DNA from: Sphingomonas sp.
GTDB taxonomy: Bacteria > Pseudomonadota > Alphaproteobacteria > Sphingomonadales > Sphingomonadaceae
Length of the DNA: 64,000 bases
Reading direction: 5' to 3'
Assembly: GCF_017745215.1 (NCBI RefSeq)
Contig: NZ_JAGHZV010000012.1
Span: 47,991-111,990, forward strand
The notes under the pieces were generated by a model. It worked only from the letters and a program-made list of their open reading frames with translations, searched no databases and had not been told where the DNA came from. The translations under genes and the position numbers were made by a program. Shown here piece after piece: positions 1-11,084 of the stretch (the first letter of the stretch is position 1; the number at the start of each line of letters is the position of its first letter).

Positions 1-1003
1 TCGCGCCGCGGATCTGGCCCTCGGGAAGCGACGCGGGCAGCTTCTTGCGCCACGCCAGCAGCCCCAGCGGCTGGAACACCGCGGTGCGATAGGTGAGCGA
101 GCGCCCGATCGGGGCATAGCCGCCGTCGGTGCCGACCAGCCGCTCGAGATGCTCGCCGTAGCGCTGCATCCGCTTCACCGCCTGCTCGAGCAGCACCGGC
201 GCGTCGAGGCTGTTGAACTTGGCCTTGGTCGCGACGAGCACTTCGAGGATCTCGACCAGCATCGGATGGATCACGTAGGAGCCATAATGATCGAAATGGA
301 AGTGCGGCCCATCGGCATACCAGCCGTCGCCGACATACCATTCGTTGACCTTGCGCACCGCGAGGTCGATGCGCACCGGGTCCCAGTCCTCGCCCGCCCA
401 GAGCAGGAACGCTTCGTTCATCGCCGCGAAGAGCAGCCAGTTGGTATAGGGCGGCGAGAAGCGGCGGACGCCCTTGATCTCGGTGACGATGCGCTGCTGC
501 GTCGCCTTGTCGAGCGCTTTCCACAGGCCCGGCGCGCGCATCAGCGCGTTGGTGAAATAGGCGGAATCGACCAGCGCCTGCGGGGCGTCGTTCCACAGCA
601 GATAGTCGGGGCTCGAGGGATCGACCGAATGGGCGTAGCTGGCGAGCGCCTGGTCGCGCAGCGTCGCGCGGAGCTTGCCTTCGGGGGTGGCGTCGTCGGG
701 GAGTGCGAGCCAGGGCGCGAGGCCCGCGATCAGCCGGCCGAACGCTTCGAGATAGCCGACGCGGGGGTTGCGCCCGTCCCAGGTGGGGCTGAGCTCGGGC
801 TTCCAGCTCGCCTGGAGCCTGCCCTGCGACATCGGCCCGAGCACCGGCGTCGCCATCTTCGCGAGCAGGTCGAGCATGTAGCGGCGGTCGGCGGCGCCGT
901 CAGGCACCACCGGATCGCGGGGGGCTGCACTGGCGCGCCCTGAGGCGACCGCGGCGAGCGTGCCGGCGCCGAGCGCCGAGGCGAGGAAATTGCGACGTTC
1001 CAC
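1..1003 (-). CDS. DUF2264 domain protein, Tat-like signal (3' part outside window)
   Basis: The frame reads leftward from a GTG at 1001-1003 and runs off the left edge, so only about 334 N-terminal codons are present. The N-terminus begins V-E-R-R-N-F-L-A-S followed by an Ala/Gly-rich stretch ending ASGRASA, a twin-arginine-like export signal. After it come Trp/Tyr-rich helices of the DUF2264 type, for example GRNPRVGYLEAFGR, FSPPYTNWLLFAAMNEAFL and GDGWYADGPHFHFDHYGSY. DUF2264 proteins are all-helical, have no settled biochemical role, and often occur in polysaccharide utilisation loci, particularly for pectin. It lies 103 bp downstream of the DUF4861 gene on the same strand, so it probably belongs to the beta-galactosidase operon. 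No ATG start is available; GTG is chosen because it sits directly before the signal peptide. Confidence 0.8.
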   Translation of the reverse strand, partial: MERRNFLASALGAGTLAAVASGRASAAPRDPVVPDGAADRRYMLDLLAKMATPVLGPMSQGRLQASWKPELSPTWDGRNPRVGYLEAFGRLIAGLAPWLALPDDATPEGKLRATLRDQALASYAHSVDPSSPDYLLWNDAPQALVDSAYFTNALMRAPGLWKALDKATQQRIVTEIKGVRRFSPPYTNWLLFAAMNEAFLLWAGEDWDPVRIDLAVRKVNEWYVGDGWYADGPHFHFDHYGSYVIHPMLVEILEVLVATKAKFNSLDAPVLLEQAVKRMQRYGEHLERLVGTDGGYAPIGRSLTYRTAVFQPLGLLAWRKKLPASLPEGQIRGA

Positions 1004-1051
1004 TGAAGCGACTCCGAAGGACGGGTTGGCGTGAGGTGACTTCGATCCGAT

Positions 1052-1079
1052 CGTCATCCCGGCTTTCGCCGGGATGACG
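1052..1079. repeat. Short palindromic (REP-like) repeat, copy A
   Basis: A perfect inverted repeat with 12-bp arms (CGTCATCCCGGC / GCCGGGATGACG) and a TTTC loop lies between the DUF4861 and DUF2264 genes. It is the minimal core of the longer palindromes at 6132-6213 and 10839-10920. In RNA it would fold on either strand. This type of dispersed palindrome is common in sphingomonad and other alphaproteobacterial genomes. It may act as an mRNA 3' stabiliser or attenuator within the operon, which is inference. Confidence 0.85.
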
Positions 1080-1106
1080 GTGTATTTCAGGCTGCGCCGT
1101 CCCATT

Positions 1107-5322
<4,216 letters not shown>

Positions 5323-5334
5323 TTCTGGAGATTG

Positions 5335-5343
5335 ATATGACAA
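5335..5343 (-). promoter_or_regulatory. Partial copy of the locus operator motif at the gntR start
   Basis: On the minus strand the bases read TTGTCATAT, identical to the core of the 15-bp motif before the receptor gene at 8387-8401. The ATG of the GntR gene lies inside it. Binding here could give autoregulation, and it would also cover the divergent promoter of the beta-galactosidase operon. Only part of the motif is conserved. Confidence 0.4.
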
Positions 5344-6116
5344 GTCGGACTGCCGCGGTGCGGGCGGGAGGCGACATCGGAGAGGAGAGCGGGCGCGGCG
5401 CGTCGCTGACCGACGAGCTCTACACCAAGCTCGAGGCGCGCATCCGGTCGGGCGAGCTGCTGCCGGGCTCGCGGCTGCCGACCCAGAAGGAGATCGCGCT
5501 GGCGGAGAACGTCAGCCGCACCGTGGTGCGCGAGGCGGTGGCGCGGCTTGCCGCGCACGGGCTGACGGTGTCGCGCCAGGGCTCGGGCGTGTTCGTGGCG
5601 GACGACGCCGAGCCGCGCGCCTTCCAGATCACCCGCGACGAGCTCGGCGAGCTGGCCGACGTGATCAAGCTGCTCGAGATGCGGCTCGCGGTCGAGACCG
5701 AGATGGCGGGGCTGGCGGCGGCGCGGCGCACCACCGACGACATCGCCGCGATCCAGGAAGCGCTGCAGCAGATCGTCGAATCGCAGCATGATCCGGTGGC
5801 GGCGGCGAAGGCCGATGCGGCCTTCCACCTCGCGATCGCGCAGGCGACGCAGAATGATTATTACGTCCGCTTCGTCGAGTTCCTCGGCCTGCGGCTGGTG
5901 CCGCCGCGCAACCTGTATCTCCGCGACCAGCCCGAGCCGGCGCACGACGCTTATGTCGCCAAGGTCCATGCCGAGCATGAGGCGATCGTCGATGCGATCG
6001 TGCGGATGGATTCGGTGCGGGCGCGCGAGGCGGCGCGGCATCACATGCAGGAGAGCCTGACGCGGCACTCGATGCTGAGCGCGGCGGCGCGGCTGCGGGG
6101 GCGGGCTGGGAACTAG
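5337..6116 (+). CDS. GntR-family transcriptional regulator (FadR subfamily, FCD domain)
   Basis: This 259-aa DNA-binding protein has an N-terminal winged helix-turn-helix at about residues 22-90 (GSRLPTQKEIALAENVSRTVVREAVARL and the wing VSRQGSGVFVAD). A C-terminal helical FCD effector domain follows at about residues 105-245. The FCD metal/ligand-binding histidines appear as DAAFHLAIA, EHEAIVDAI and EAARHHMQ. FadR-type GntR proteins in such loci usually sense uronic acid intermediates and repress catabolic genes. It is divergent from the beta-galactosidase operon and precedes the GH105 and kduI genes. GGAG lies 6 nt before the ATG. The likely operator is the AGTTRTCATATAA motif seen at 6241-6255 and 8387-8401. 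Confidence 0.9.
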   Translation: MTSRTAAVRAGGDIGEESGRGASLTDELYTKLEARIRSGELLPGSRLPTQKEIALAENVSRTVVREAVARLAAHGLTVSRQGSGVFVADDAEPRAFQITRDELGELADVIKLLEMRLAVETEMAGLAAARRTTDDIAAIQEALQQIVESQHDPVAAAKADAAFHLAIAQATQNDYYVRFVEFLGLRLVPPRNLYLRDQPEPAHDAYVAKVHAEHEAIVDAIVRMDSVRAREAARHHMQESLTRHSMLSAAARLRGRAGN

Positions 6117-6131
6117 GCCCATCCTCCCAGT

Positions 6132-6213
6132 CGTCATCCCGGCGAAAGCCGGGACCCAGGGTCGCGAGGGATGTCCTCTGTAACCCTGGGTCCCGGCTTT
6201 CGCCGGGATGACG
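6132..6213. repeat. Long perfect inverted repeat, copy B
   Basis: Two perfectly complementary 31-bp arms (6132-6162 and 6183-6213) flank a 20-nt spacer between the GntR and GH105 genes. The outer part of each arm contains the CGTCATCCCGGC core shared with the copies at 1052-1079 and 10839-10920. The hairpin could terminate or buffer transcription from gntR, but no T-tract follows. It is most likely a dispersed repetitive extragenic element. Confidence 0.9.
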
Positions 6214-6240
6214 GTAGGGGAGATTGACCGCTTCCCCAAA

Positions 6241-6255
6241 ACTTATATGATAACT
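6241..6255 (-). promoter_or_regulatory. Putative GntR operator upstream of the GH105 gene
   Basis: The minus strand reads AGTTATCATATAAGT, matching the motif at 8387-8401 in 13 of 15 positions. It lies 37 nt upstream of the GH105 start codon, where it would overlap a promoter. The shared motif before two catabolic transcription units next to a GntR gene makes it a probable binding site for that regulator. Confidence 0.55.
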
Positions 6256-6292
6256 TTGCGGGCAGGAAGTCCCGTGCCGGAGAGGAACCCCA

Positions 6293-7444
6293 ATGAGCCT
6301 GTGTCGACTGGCGGCCCTCGCGCTGCTGTGCCTCTCGCCCGCGATCGCGCACGCCCAGGCGCACAAGCCCGCCGCCACCCGCCCGCTAGCGCGCGAGCCG
6401 ATCGCGCTCGCGACGAAGCTCGCCAACTGGCAGCTCGACCATATGGACGGCGCGGAGCACGTCTCGCGCGTCACTACCGAGACGAAGAACCCTCGCGCCT
6501 GGGAACAGGCCGTCTTCTGGATCGGCGTCACCGCGCTCGCCGACGCGGGCAATTCGCCCGAGCTGCGCAAGGCGGTGCTCGACATGGGCCGCGCCAACCA
6601 GTGGCTGCCCGCGCGCCGGCCCTTCCACGCCGACGACCTCGTCATCACCCAGAGCTACCTCTGGGCCGCCGGCCATGGCGCGGGCCCCGCCGCGATCGGC
6701 CCGACGCGCAAGGCGTTCGACTATATCCTCGCGCACCGCCCGCGCGTCACGCTCGCCTTCTACCAGCCGCCGTCGGGCTATGACGACACCGAATGCCTCA
6801 AGCGCTGGTGCTGGTGCGACGCGCTGTTCATGGCCCCGCCGGCGATGGTCGAGCTCTCGCGCCAGACCGGTGATCGCCGGTATCGCGATTACGCCATGCG
6901 CGAATATTGGGCGACGACCGACTTCCTCTTCGACCCCGCCGAGCACCTCTTCTACCGCGACAGCCGCTTCTTCGAGCGCCGCGATGCGCAGAACCGCAAG
7001 CAGTTCTGGAGCCGCGGCAACGGCTGGGTGTTCGCCGGCATGGCGCGGATCATCCCGCTGCTCGAGAAGGGCAGCGCCGATCGCGTGCGGATGGAAGCGC
7101 TGTTCCGCGAGATGGCGGCGCGGCTCAAGGAGCTGCAGAAGCCCGACGGCTATTGGTCGCCCTCGCTGCTCGCGCCCGAGGACTCGCCGCCCGAGTCGAG
7201 CGGCACCGGCTTCTACACCTATGGCATCGCCTGGGGCATTCGCGCCGGGCTGCTCGACCGCAAGAGCTACGAGCCCGTCGCGCGGCGCGGCTGGGCGGCG
7301 CTGACCCGCGCGATCCAGCCCGACGGGCGGCTCGGCTGGGTGCAGCAGGTGAGCGACCGCCCCGAGAAGGTCGAGCCGAACGACACCCAATTCTATGGCG
7401 TCGGCGCCTTCCTGCTCGCCGCCACCCAGATCGCCGCGCTCTGA
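6293..7444 (+). CDS. GH105 unsaturated rhamnogalacturonyl hydrolase
   Basis: This 383-aa protein has a signal peptide (MSLCRLAALALLCLSPAIAHAQ). The mature part is a GH88/GH105-type six-hairpin fold. Recognisable segments are the CWCDALFMAPPAMVELS block around residues 174-190, WSRGNGWVFAGMARII near 238, and SSGTGFYTYGIAWGI near 302. GH105 enzymes hydrate the double bond of terminal unsaturated galacturonyl residues produced by pectate or rhamnogalacturonan lyases, releasing 5-keto-4-deoxyuronate. The next gene, kduI, acts on that product, which supports the assignment. GGAGAGG lies before the ATG at 6293. The putative operator lies 37 nt upstream. Substrate (plain galacturonan or rhamnogalacturonan) cannot be read from the sequence. 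Confidence 0.88.
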   Translation: MSLCRLAALALLCLSPAIAHAQAHKPAATRPLAREPIALATKLANWQLDHMDGAEHVSRVTTETKNPRAWEQAVFWIGVTALADAGNSPELRKAVLDMGRANQWLPARRPFHADDLVITQSYLWAAGHGAGPAAIGPTRKAFDYILAHRPRVTLAFYQPPSGYDDTECLKRWCWCDALFMAPPAMVELSRQTGDRRYRDYAMREYWATTDFLFDPAEHLFYRDSRFFERRDAQNRKQFWSRGNGWVFAGMARIIPLLEKGSADRVRMEALFREMAARLKELQKPDGYWSPSLLAPEDSPPESSGTGFYTYGIAWGIRAGLLDRKSYEPVARRGWAALTRAIQPDGRLGWVQQVSDRPEKVEPNDTQFYGVGAFLLAATQIAAL

Positions 7445-7471
7445 GCGCAGCCCGCGGCCCACGGAGACCCG

Positions 7472-8308
7472 ATGTTCGAGAAGATCTATTATGCGACGCA
7501 CCCGGACATGATGGCCGGGGCGTCCAACGAGGAATTGCGCGAGCGCTACCTCGTCACCCGGCTGTTCCGCGAGGGCGAGCTGGTGCTTACCTATTCGCAT
7601 GGCGAGCGGTTCATCATCGGCGGGGCGGTGCCGGGATCGGGGACGCTCGCGCTGCCCGCGCACAGCGAGCCGCCGAGCGCGGCGGGGCATCCGCTGCTCG
7701 AGCGGCGCGAGCTGAGCGCGGTCAACATCGGCACGGCGCCCGGGACGGTGATCGTCGACGGGACGGCGTTCGAGCTCGCACCGCGCGAGGCGCTTTACGT
7801 CCCGATGGGAAGCGCGCTCGTGACGTTTGCGGGGCAGGGTGCGCGCTTCTATTTGCTCAGCGTGCCCGCGCATCGCGCCTTCCCGATCCGCAAGCTCTCG
7901 CTCGGCGACGTCGAGCCGATGGAGCGAGGCAGCCTCGAAACCTCGAACCTGCGCACCATCTACCAGCTGATCCTGCCGCACACTTGCGCGAGCGCGTCGC
8001 TGTGCCTCGGCATGACCGTGCTCGCGCCGGGATCGGTTTGGAACACGATGCCGCCGCACGTCCATGAGCGGCGCTCCGAGATCTACCTCTATTTCGATCT
8101 CGGCGAGGACGACCGCGTCTTCCACTACATGGGCCAGCCCGACGCGCTCAGGCACCTGGTGATGGAGAATGAGGAAGCGGTGATCTCGCCGCCCTGGTCG
8201 GTCCACATGGGATCGGGCACGCGCGCCTACAGCTTCATCTGGGCGATGGCGGGCGAGAACCTCGATTACAACGACATGGACGTGCAGGACATCTGCCAGC
8301 TGCGCTGA
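7472..8308 (+). CDS. kduI: 5-dehydro-4-deoxy-D-glucuronate isomerase KduI
   Basis: This 278-aa cytoplasmic cupin protein has the usual length for KduI and no signal peptide. The metal-binding motif [10 protein letters not shown] lies near residue 196, and a later histidine is in [11 protein letters not shown]. The N-terminus [14 protein letters not shown] and the ending [16 protein letters not shown] are typical of the family. It isomerises 5-keto-4-deoxyuronate to 3-deoxy-D-glycero-2,5-hexodiulosonate in the unsaturated uronate pathway. It follows the GH105 gene after 27 bp with GGAGA before the start, so the two are probably co-transcribed. The next steps of the pathway (KduD, KdgK, KdgA) are not in this window. 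Confidence 0.95.
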   Translation: MFEKIYYATHPDMMAGASNEELRERYLVTRLFREGELVLTYSHGERFIIGGAVPGSGTLALPAHSEPPSAAGHPLLERRELSAVNIGTAPGTVIVDGTAFELAPREALYVPMGSALVTFAGQGARFYLLSVPAHRAFPIRKLSLGDVEPMERGSLETSNLRTIYQLILPHTCASASLCLGMTVLAPGSVWNTMPPHVHERRSEIYLYFDLGEDDRVFHYMGQPDALRHLVMENEEAVISPPWSVHMGSGTRAYSFIWAMAGENLDYNDMDVQDICQLR

Positions 8309-8386
8309 GGTGGTTGTCCTATCAATGAACCCGTTTCCGTGCCGGATGCGGCGTTTTTGCCACAGTTGTGGCGCGTCCGCCCTAAA

Positions 8387-8401
8387 AGTTGTCATATAAC
8401 T
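8387..8401 (+). promoter_or_regulatory. Putative GntR operator upstream of the TonB-dependent receptor
   Basis: AGTTGTCATATAACT is an imperfect palindrome (AGTT-N7-AACT) located 81 nt before the receptor ATG. It matches 13 of 15 positions of the motif before the GH105 gene on the opposite strand. Its core TTGTCATAT recurs at the gntR start. It is the most symmetric of the three sites. Confidence 0.55.
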
Positions 8402-8482
8402 ATTGCGGTTTTTAGCGGGGCTGATATGGGTCCGCCATCGGAAGAAGCCGCAAGGCTCGCGATCCACCTTGGGGAGGCATGC

Positions 8483-10738
8483 ATGAAATTGCTCAATACG
8501 ACCGCCATCTCGCGCGCGCTGCTCGCCGCGACCGTCGCACTGGCGGGAACCGGGGTGGCCCAGGCGCAGGACACGCCCGCCGAGCAGGCCGCCTCGGCCG
8601 ACGAGGCTGCCAGTGACGGAGAGATCATCGTCACGGCGCAGAAGCGCGAGGAGCGCGTCCAGGACATTCCGCTCGCGGTGCAGGTGCTCGGCGGCGACCA
8701 GCTCGAGAGTCAGGGCATCCGCGAATTCTCCGAGCTGACGCGCGCCGCGCCGTCGCTGCTGATCCGCCCCGCCGAGCATCCGGTGAACGCCTCGGTCTCG
8801 ATCCGCGGCATCGGCACCTTCGCTTTCTCGCCCAGCGTCGAGCCCAGCGTCGCGGTGCAGATCGACGACGTGCCGGTGCAGTTCCTCGCGCGCGCCTTCG
8901 CCGACTTGTCCGACATCGAGCGCGTCGAAGTGCTGCGCGGGCCGCAGAGCACGCTCTATGGCCGCGCCGCCTCGGCGGGCCTGCTCAACATCGTCACCAA
9001 GGGGCCGAGCGCCGAGTTCAGCGGCCGGATCAGCGGGCTGGTCACCACCGACGAGGAATATAGCGTCAACGGCGCCATCTCGGGCCCGATCACCCCGACG
9101 CTCGGCTTCCGGATCAGCGCCAACTACGACAAGTTCGAAGGCAATGTTCACAATCTCTTCAACGGCGAGAAGGTGAACGGCCGCGAGATCTTCTCGGTGC
9201 GCGGCAAGCTGGTGTGGGACCCGACCGACAATCTCAACATCACCGCGCAGGTGGGCTATATCGACGGCCACACCACCATTGGCCGCCCGTTCATCCGCGT
9301 TTCGTCCGCGGCAAGGCTGCGCGGCAACGCCGCCTACGGCCCCTCGGTGTTCGCGCCGGGCGTGACCTTCAGCGAGGACAATACCGACGTCGTCAACAAC
9401 GTGACCTCGGGCACCGATTATTACGACTTCTACCAGTCGCTGCGCGCCTCGCTCGACCTGGGCTTCGCGTCGTTGGTGTCGATCACGGCCTGGGATCACT
9501 TCAACCAGTACGACATCCTCGACCAGGACGAGTCCGCGGTCGCCGCGCTCGACAACCGCCAGGCGGGCACGTTCAACGTCCACGGTTTCTCGCAGGAGCT
9601 GCGGCTGGTGTCGCCCGGCGCGCAGCAGTTCCGCTACACGCTGGGCCTGTTCTACTCGGACCTCGACGTGACGCGCGACTTCGTGCGCGGGCCGTTCTTC
9701 TCGGTCGCCAACTGGTACGGCACCAACGGCAACAAGCAGTACGCCGCGTTCGGCCAGCTCGAATATGACGTGCTCGAGAACACCACGCTGATCGCCGGCG
9801 CGCGCGTGGGCAAGAACAAGATCTACGTGACCTTCAAGGACCGCACCGGCGCGGGCGCCTTCTATCAGGGCAGCAGCCCCGAGACCTACGAGACCTACAA
9901 GCTCGGCGTGCAGCAGAAGTTCTCGCCCGATGTGATGGCCTTCTTCACCTTCGCCACCGGCCACAAGGGCGAGGCGTACGACGTCGGCACCGGCTTCAAT
10001 GCGACGCGCCTGATCCCGGTGCGGCCGGAGAAGTCGACCGACTGGCAGCTGGGCTTCAAGTCGCAGTTCGCGGACCGCCGGGTGACGTTCAACGCGACGC
10101 TGTTCAACACCACCTTCGACGATTTCCAGGCGCAGGGCATCGAGACGCTGTCCGACGGCACGATCAACTTCCGCCTGGCCAATGTCGGCAAGCTGCGCAC
10201 CCGCGGGCTGGAGCTCGAGGGCGGGGTGCGCGCGGCGCAGGACCTCAACTTCTCGGGCGGCGTGACCTACACTGACGCCAAGATCCTGTCCTTTCCGCTC
10301 GCGCAATGCTGGCCCGGCCAGACCTCGGCGCAGGGCTGCACCGGCAGCCCGGCGCGGCAGAACCTCAAGGGCTTCCGCCCCGCGCAGGCGCCCGAGTGGA
10401 AGCTGTCGTTCAACGCCGATTATTCGCCCGAGCTCACCGACACGCTGAACGGCGTCGCGCAGGTGGCGTTCAACTATTCCAGCAAGTTCAACTTCGGCAT
10501 CAACAACGATCCGGAGACGATCCAGAAGGGCTATGGGATCATGAACGTCTCGCTCGGCGTGCGCGATCATGGCGACCGCTGGGAAGTTGTCGGCTTCGTC
10601 AACAACCTGTTCGACAAGCAGTATTTCTACAACATGGCCAATTCCTACGGCAACCAGGGCAACGCCCAGGCCACGCAGAGCTACATCCCCCGCGATTTCC
10701 GCCGCTACGGCGGGGTCCGCGCTTCGTTCAACTTCTAA
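8483..10738 (+). CDS. TonB-dependent outer-membrane receptor
   Basis: This 751-aa protein has a signal peptide (MKLLNTTAISRALLAATVALAGTGVAQAQ). A TonB-box/plug start follows (GEIIVTAQKREERVQDIPLAV), then plug motifs SIRGIG and VEVLRGPQSTLYGR near residues 147-160, and a 22-strand barrel ending in the aromatic terminus GVRASFNF. It should import an oligosaccharide across the outer membrane, driven by TonB. The position after GH105 and kduI, plus the shared operator, suggests a pectin or rhamnogalacturonan oligosaccharide. The start at 8483 has GGGGAGG 8 nt upstream; an in-frame ATG at 8339 would bury the signal peptide. A hairpin terminator follows at 10764. Confidence 0.9.
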   Translation: MKLLNTTAISRALLAATVALAGTGVAQAQDTPAEQAASADEAASDGEIIVTAQKREERVQDIPLAVQVLGGDQLESQGIREFSELTRAAPSLLIRPAEHPVNASVSIRGIGTFAFSPSVEPSVAVQIDDVPVQFLARAFADLSDIERVEVLRGPQSTLYGRAASAGLLNIVTKGPSAEFSGRISGLVTTDEEYSVNGAISGPITPTLGFRISANYDKFEGNVHNLFNGEKVNGREIFSVRGKLVWDPTDNLNITAQVGYIDGHTTIGRPFIRVSSAARLRGNAAYGPSVFAPGVTFSEDNTDVVNNVTSGTDYYDFYQSLRASLDLGFASLVSITAWDHFNQYDILDQDESAVAALDNRQAGTFNVHGFSQELRLVSPGAQQFRYTLGLFYSDLDVTRDFVRGPFFSVANWYGTNGNKQYAAFGQLEYDVLENTTLIAGARVGKNKIYVTFKDRTGAGAFYQGSSPETYETYKLGVQQKFSPDVMAFFTFATGHKGEAYDVGTGFNATRLIPVRPEKSTDWQLGFKSQFADRRVTFNATLFNTTFDDFQAQGIETLSDGTINFRLANVGKLRTRGLELEGGVRAAQDLNFSGGVTYTDAKILSFPLAQCWPGQTSAQGCTGSPARQNLKGFRPAQAPEWKLSFNADYSPELTDTLNGVAQVAFNYSSKFNFGINNDPETIQKGYGIMNVSLGVRDHGDRWEVVGFVNNLFDKQYFYNMANSYGNQGNAQATQSYIPRDFRRYGGVRASFNF

Positions 10739-10763
10739 GCCCCCAGGCTTTCCAACCCCCTTT

Positions 10764-10796
10764 GGGCGCGCCGGCGACGGTGCGCCCGTTTGTTTT
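10764..10796 (+). terminator. Rho-independent terminator after the TonB-dependent receptor
   Basis: A 9-bp stem (GGGCGCGCC with GGTGCGCCC, one G-U pair) closes a 6-nt loop and is followed by GTTTGTTTT. It begins 26 bp after the receptor stop codon and points rightward. Confidence 0.75.
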
Positions 10797-10838
10797 GGAA
10801 CGTTGTCGAGCGCGCCGGACCCGATCGGGTTAAGCAGC

Positions 10839-10920
10839 CGTCATCCCGGCGAAAGCCGGGACCCGGGGCCACGAGCGGCATCCTTTGTAACCCTGGGTCC
10901 CGGCTTTCGCCGGGATGACG
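10839..10920. repeat. Long inverted repeat, copy C
   Basis: Two 30-bp arms (10839-10868 and 10891-10920) are complementary apart from one mismatch and are separated by 22 nt. The sequence is nearly identical to copy B at 6132-6213, including part of the spacer (the same CCTNTGTAACCCTGGG run). Copy A at 1052-1079 holds only the core. Confidence 0.9.
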
Positions 10921-11084
10921 TTTCAAGTTGATCGGGTCCAGATCCAGGGCCGCACGAGCGATCGAGGGCACCCCCTGTTCCGGGCCTTCGAACACGCCGG
11001 CTATTCCGCCATTCCCCCGATCGTGCCATGGCTTCACCCGCAAGCGCCGGCGGCTGCACGGCGTCGTTCAGGAAGAGGAAGCCC

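Larger units (their letters stand above)
10739..11084. other. 346-bp intergenic region between receptor and GH31 genes
   Basis: The gap contains a hairpin terminator (10764-10796) and a long palindromic repeat (10839-10920). About 160 bp of non-coding sequence leads to the GH31 start. I see no copy of the AGTTRTCATATAA motif here and no convincing promoter hexamers, so how the GH31 gene is controlled cannot be read from the sequence. Confidence 0.6.

Noticed and set aside
6386..10570. Long minus-strand open frame across GH105, kduI and the receptor
   Set aside because: It spans three real genes and two intergenic gaps and shows only Arg/Glu/Ala-rich filler.
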